Assembly: GCF_030344915.1 (NCBI RefSeq)
Contig: NZ_CP128233.1
Span: 1,488,001-1,552,000, forward strand
Direction: 5' to 3'
Length of the DNA: 64,000 nucleotides
Source: Neopusillimonas aromaticivorans
GTDB lineage: Bacteria; Pseudomonadota; Gammaproteobacteria; Burkholderiales; Burkholderiaceae_B
In this document: positions 60,331 through 64,000 of the stretch, one piece after another
How the letters are laid out: each line of letters starts with the position of its first letter
Position numbering within the stretch: the stretch's first letter is position 1
The notes under the pieces: generated by a model
What the model saw: only the letters and a program-made list of their open reading frames with translations
Databases searched by the model: none
What the model was told of the DNA's origin: nothing
Translations under genes and position numbers: made by a program

Positions 60331-60415
60331 GAAGGGATTCTCTTCTTTGCTCCTTGCTTATGCTTGCCCTGGTTATGTGGCTGCACTTGCAAACAAGCAC
60401 CGATCTTCAGAATTT

Positions 60416-60502
60416 TGGTGGTGGGAGTTGGATTCGAACCAACGTAGGCGCAAGGCCAACAGATTTACAGTCTGCCCCCTTTAACCACTCGGGCATCCCA
60501 CC
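60416..60502 (-). tRNA. tyrU: tRNA-Tyr (GTA anticodon)
   Basis: An 87-base class II tRNA with a long variable arm: 5' GGTGGGATG, anticodon stem-loop CAGA-CTGTAAA-TCTG, T-loop GTTCGAATC and encoded CCA. First gene of the tRNA-tuf transcript. Confidence 0.96.
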
Positions 60503-60517
60503 GTAAGAGAACCTCGA

Positions 60518-60546
60518 ATTATGCAGATTTTTATCGAGGCTGTCAA
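60518..60546 (-). promoter_or_regulatory. Promoter of the tRNA-tuf operon
   Basis: On the minus strand, a perfect -35 TTGACA (60541-60546), 17-base spacer and -10 CATAAT (60518-60523), placing the start about 10 bases before tRNA-Tyr. This is the strongest sigma-70 promoter I see in the window. Confidence 0.85.
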
Positions 60547-60563
60547 ATCCGGAGCTGAAATTT

Positions 60564-61564
60564 TTAATATTTATTGAAAAATTCTTGTATCCGGGCTGGT
60601 TTGTTGGTTTTTTGCAGCGCAAGCATGAGCAGAACCCGGGCTTTTTGGGGGTTAAGATCGTGAGCCACGATAAACCCGCAGGCGTCGTCGTTAATTTCGA
60701 GATTGCGGGTTACAAAACCGGCAGAACACCGCGAGGTACGAACGACCACCACACCCTGGCTGACCACTTGCTGCAAACGGCTAACCACGCTTTGCGGCAT
60801 ATTGCCATTACCAACACCAGCGATAATTATACCCTGTGGATTCGTATGCAGTATCGCATCCAGCGTAATTTCGTCGGGTATTGCACTGGCATACCAGACG
60901 GGGACGTGGGGTGGCTGATCGTTAACGGGTTCAGACAATGCCAATGCGGAGCCGGCAACATATTTTTTCTGCGGGCGCCGCAAACCACACAATTTTTTGA
61001 GCATCAACGCGCCCGATCGGCCCGGCTTCACGAGATTCGAAGGCATCCAACCCTTCACATGATTTTTTGGACATACCGCGCATCGTGGATATGACCGTTC
61101 ATGACAATGCTTACGCCATTGCGCACGGACACAGACGCTGCAGCAACCCGTATGGCATCGAACAGGTTGCGGGGGCCATCTGCACCCCAGGCGTTAGCCG
61201 GACGCATGGCGCCTGTCAAAATTACCGGCAAATTCGCCGGTAACGCCAACTGCAGAAAATAGGCCGTTTCCTCCATAGTGTCAGTACCATGGGTGATGAC
61301 CACGGCATCGGCCTGATCGTTTCGCACAATTTCAGCAACACGGTGCACAATGTCGCACCAGATGGCATAGGTCATCGACTGGCTGCCGACATTGGCCAAT
61401 TGCTCCGCCGATAGGTCTGCAACCCCGGACATGTCAGGGAGTACCGACAAAAGGGCTTCTGCCGTCAGTTGACCGGCGCTATAACTGCTTCCTTGGTGCT
61501 GAACACCGGCAATGGTTCCACCGGTGGCCAGCACCATGACGCGAGGTAACGAAAAGCCGGTCAT
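60564..61564 (-). CDS. L-asparaginase (several frameshifts)
   Basis: A type II-like asparaginase of about 333 residues. Motifs: MVLATGGTIAGV (nucleophile Thr), ITHGTDTMEETAYFL (second catalytic Thr, Asp) and LTGAMRPANAWGADGPRNL. The frame shifts near 61056-61062 (A run), near 61046-61049 (G run), and near 60963-60969 (A run, one extra base); corrected text reads HVKGLDAFESREAGPIGRVD and AEKYVAGSALAL. There is no signal peptide, unlike periplasmic type II enzymes. The ATG at 61564 lies just after the parB stop. Confidence 0.88.
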
Positions 61565-61569
61565 CAATG

Positions 61570-62489
61570 TCAAGTATCCAGCGCGGCCGACAAACCCTGA
61601 CGTTCAAGCAGGGCATTCAAATGATCCCAATCATGGAAATCGATAATCAATTGGCCATTGTTGCGACGGTTCACTTTCAGTGAAACCTTTGTGCCCAGAT
61701 GGTCTGACAACGCTTCTTCCAGGCGTTTGGTATCGCCATTATTCTGTTCATTTGCCGATTTCTTTATCGCCGGCTCATCACGTTCACGAATGGCCTTGCC
61801 GACCAGCTTTTCAGCATCACGTACCGACAGGCGCTTGGTAATGATTTCGTTGGCCAACATGATCTGCTGAGCCGCGTCGATTGCCAGCAGGGCACGGGCA
61901 TGACCCATGTCAATGTCACCCGCCAGCAACATGGTTTGAACCGGATCGCTGAGATTCAGCAAACGCAGCAGATTGCTGGTAGCCGAACGTGAACGCCCAA
62001 TGGCCTGTGCCGCCTGTTCGTGTGTCAAGCCGAATTCATCAAGCAATCGACGCACCCCTGGGCCTCTTCAAGCGGATTGAGGTCTTCGCGTTGAATGTTT
62101 TCGATCAGTGCCATGACGGCCGCGTTTTCATCGGCCACATCACGTACCAGCACGGGAACTTCAGTTAAACCGGCAATTTGTGCCGCGCGAAACCGGCGTT
62201 CACCGGCAATAATTTCAAATTTTCCTTTTTGATTGCCAGACAAGGCGCGCACCAGAATTGGCTGCATGATGCCCTGTGTGCGAATGGACTCAGCCAGTTC
62301 ATTGAGAGCGCCTTCGTCCATGCGGGTGCGCGGCTGATATTTACCGGCAACCATTTTGCTGACGGGCAACGCGTTTGGCAGTGCAGGTGCAGTTTGGGTA
62401 CTGTCACCCAATCGATTTACCGCATCGGTATCTGCACCCAACAGGGCGTCAAGCCCACGACCCAAACCCTTTGGTTTTCTGGTAGCCAT
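61570..62489 (-). CDS. parB: Chromosome partitioning protein ParB (frameshifted)
   Basis: A 306-residue CTP-dependent clamp that loads at parS. One G lost in the run at 62055-62058 is restored to join NPLEEAQG to VRRLLDEFGLTHEQAAQAIG. The N-terminal KPKGLGRGLDALLG, CTP-binding GERRFRAAQIAG and ENIQREDLNP, the HTH AIGRSRSATSNLLRLL and the C-terminal dimer domain are all visible. No intact parS site is seen in this window. Confidence 0.95.
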
Positions 62490-62501
62490 TTTCTTGTTCC
62501 T

Positions 62502-63335
62502 TTATGTCGCGGTTGATTCTGCCTGGGCTTGTTTTTTCTTTGCATCCGCCTTGACCCGTTTGACGAGTTCGTTGGCAAAGTCAATGTAGGCTTTTGCACC
62601 ACGCGATGATTTGTCATAAATGATGCCCGGCATGCCATGGCTGGGCGCCTCTGCCAGGCGGACATTGCGCGGCACAATCGTTTTGAAGACCCTGTCACCA
62701 AAATGCTGCTCAATTTGGGCCGAAACCTGTTGTTGCAGGGTAACGCGGGTGTCAAACATGACACGCAACAAGCCGATCAATTGCAAATCCGGATTAATGT
62801 TGCGATGCACACGTTTAACGGTATTCACCAGATCAGACAGACCTTCCAGCGCAAAGTATTCGCACTGCATGGGAATAACGACACCCTGGGCACCGGCCAG
62901 ACCATTCAATGTCAATAACGACAGCGTGGGTGGGCAATCGATAAGAACAAAATCGTAATCATCAATGACGCGGCTGATGGCACTTTTCAGCTGTTGCTCG
63001 CGTTCATCCATTTGCACCAGATCAATTTCTGCACCGGCCAGCTCACGATTGGCGGGCAATACATCGTACTTGCCGGTTGGGGACTGGATTCGGGCCTGAT
63101 CAATACCGGTTTCGCCAATAAGCACATGATAAATGCTGTATTGCGCTGCATTTTTATCAATACCGCTGCCCATTGTGGCATTGCCTTGCGGATCCAGATC
63201 AACCAGAAGCACCCGCTTTTTCAATAATGCCAGCGCTGCCGCCAGGTTGATTGCTGTCGTTGTCTTGCCGACCCCGCCTTTCTGATTGGCAATACAGAAG
63301 ATCTTGGCAAGATCGGATTTTGGGCTTTGATTCAT
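62502..63335 (-). CDS. parA: Chromosome partitioning ATPase ParA
   Basis: A 277-residue deviant-Walker ATPase (KGGVGKTTTAINLAAALA at about 19-36, DLDPQGNATMGSG, LIDCPPTLSLLTLN) that drives origin segregation with ParB. The start overlaps the rsmG stop (ATGA); 12 bases separate it from parB. Intact. Confidence 0.97.
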   Translation of the reverse strand: MNQSPKSDLAKIFCIANQKGGVGKTTTAINLAAALALLKKRVLLVDLDPQGNATMGSGIDKNAAQYSIYHVLIGETGIDQARIQSPTGKYDVLPANRELAGAEIDLVQMDEREQQLKSAISRVIDDYDFVLIDCPPTLSLLTLNGLAGAQGVVIPMQCEYFALEGLSDLVNTVKRVHRNINPDLQLIGLLRVMFDTRVTLQQQVSAQIEQHFGDRVFKTIVPRNVRLAEAPSHGMPGIIYDKSSRGAKAYIDFANELVKRVKADAKKKQAQAESTAT

Positions 63336-63991
63336 TTACTTTCCTTGCGACTCATCCATACCAGACAACGTTGTGCGTCAAGCTCGGGAACATTCAGCGG
63401 TTCAACCTTGTCCACAGACCAGGCCGTATTGCGCTCAAGTGCTTCAATTTCGTCATCGGGCCGGCGACCTTTCATTGCCAGCAAACAACCTGTGTCAGCA
63501 ACGTGAACCCCAGACCACTGGGCGAAATCTTCCAGCGATGCGAAGGCTCTGGACACGACGACCTGTGCGTTGAAGGGAGGCAGGGTCTCGATGCGAGCAT
63601 GATGTGCATGCAAGTTGCCAAGTTTCAGACTGCCGGCCATTTGTCTGACAAATGCCATTTTCTTTTCAACGGCGTCGACACAATGAACCTGCCACTGCGG
63701 CAGCAGAATCGCCATGACCACCCCAGGCAGACCCCCGCCTGAGCCCACATCAACCAGCGGCCGGCTTGTGTCGACAGGCTGACTTGTATCTAAATATTTC
63801 ATTAGCGGCAGTATCAATGCCATGCTGTCAAAAAGATGCTGAATCAGCATTTTTTCGACATCTCGCAGCGCGGTCAGATTATAGGTGCGATTCCACTTTT
63901 GCAATTGCTCAAGGTAGCGCAATAATGTCGCACATTGAGCTTCGGTTACGGAAATCTCAAGCTTACGGGCAGCCTCAAGAAGACGCGGCAT
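63332..63991 (-). CDS. rsmG: 16S rRNA (guanine-N7) methyltransferase RsmG (GidB)
   Basis: A 219-residue SAM-dependent enzyme that methylates G527 of 16S rRNA. The SAM site is VDVGSGGGLPGVVMAI, with the N-terminal YNLTALRD motif and VVSRAFASLEDF. It heads rsmG-parA-parB, an arrangement typical next to the chromosome origin, with mnmG usually just upstream and outside the window. Nine bases remain beyond its start. Confidence 0.97.
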   Translation of the reverse strand: MPRLLEAARKLEISVTEAQCATLLRYLEQLQKWNRTYNLTALRDVEKMLIQHLFDSMALILPLMKYLDTSQPVDTSRPLVDVGSGGGLPGVVMAILLPQWQVHCVDAVEKKMAFVRQMAGSLKLGNLHAHHARIETLPPFNAQVVVSRAFASLEDFAQWSGVHVADTGCLLAMKGRRPDDEIEALERNTAWSVDKVEPLNVPELDAQRCLVWMSRKESK

Positions 63992-64000
63992 TAAAACAGA

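Overview
The window reads as a piece of a betaproteobacterial chromosome, most likely Burkholderiales/Alcaligenaceae. Evidence: the tRNA-Tyr/Gly/Thr-tuf-tRNA-Trp-secE-nusG-rplKAJL-rpoBC order, RpoB (about 1370 aa) and RpoC (1417 aa) sizes, Bordetella-like ribosomal proteins, and origin-type rsmG-parA-parB genes at the right edge. Species is not resolvable from the sequence alone. I see no insertion sequence, phage, CRISPR array or rRNA.

Region 1 (1-3068): the tail of an AraC-type regulator overlapping a large hybrid 7TM sensor kinase. Region 2 (3198-21902): a catabolic island for 3-hydroxybenzoate through gentisate. It holds 3-hydroxybenzoate 6-hydroxylase, gentisate 1,2-dioxygenase, maleylpyruvate isomerase, fumarylpyruvate hydrolase, two more FAH-family hydrolases, maleate isomerase, a nitrilase, a Liv-type ABC importer, a CoA-transferase/CoA-lyase pair, three LysR regulators and one GntR regulator. 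The gene set allows two routes after ring cleavage: isomerisation to fumarylpyruvate, or direct hydrolysis to maleate followed by isomerisation to fumarate.

Region 3 (22051-34215): S10 operon genes (rplC to rpsQ) and the str operon (rpsL, rpsG, fusA, tuf, rpsJ), all on the minus strand, but with guanine deaminase and a TauE/SafE permease wedged between rpsJ and rplC. Region 4 (34546-46682): a block between rpoC and rpsL with a MarR regulator, a BMP-type nucleoside-like ABC importer, an isochorismatase-family amidohydrolase, an ATP-dependent hydantoinase-type pair (HyuA/HyuB) with a small CXXC protein, and a long acyl-CoA dehydrogenase. The hydantoinase plus amidohydrolase set fits hydantoin/N-methylhydantoin (creatinine-like) or related cyclic amide use.

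Region 5 (46868-60502): rpoC, rpoB, rplL, rplJ, rplA, rplK, nusG, secE, tRNA-Trp, a second tuf, tRNA-Thr, tRNA-Gly and tRNA-Tyr behind a near-consensus promoter. Region 6 (60564-63991): asparaginase, parB, parA and rsmG.

A major caveat runs through the annotation. About 30 single-base indels, nearly all one-base losses and most of them in short homopolymers, interrupt 22 genes, including essential ones (rpoB three times, fusA, rplK, rplL, rplV, rplW, parB). This is best explained by sequencing error rather than pseudogenes, so I give each broken gene its full extent and state where the frame changes.
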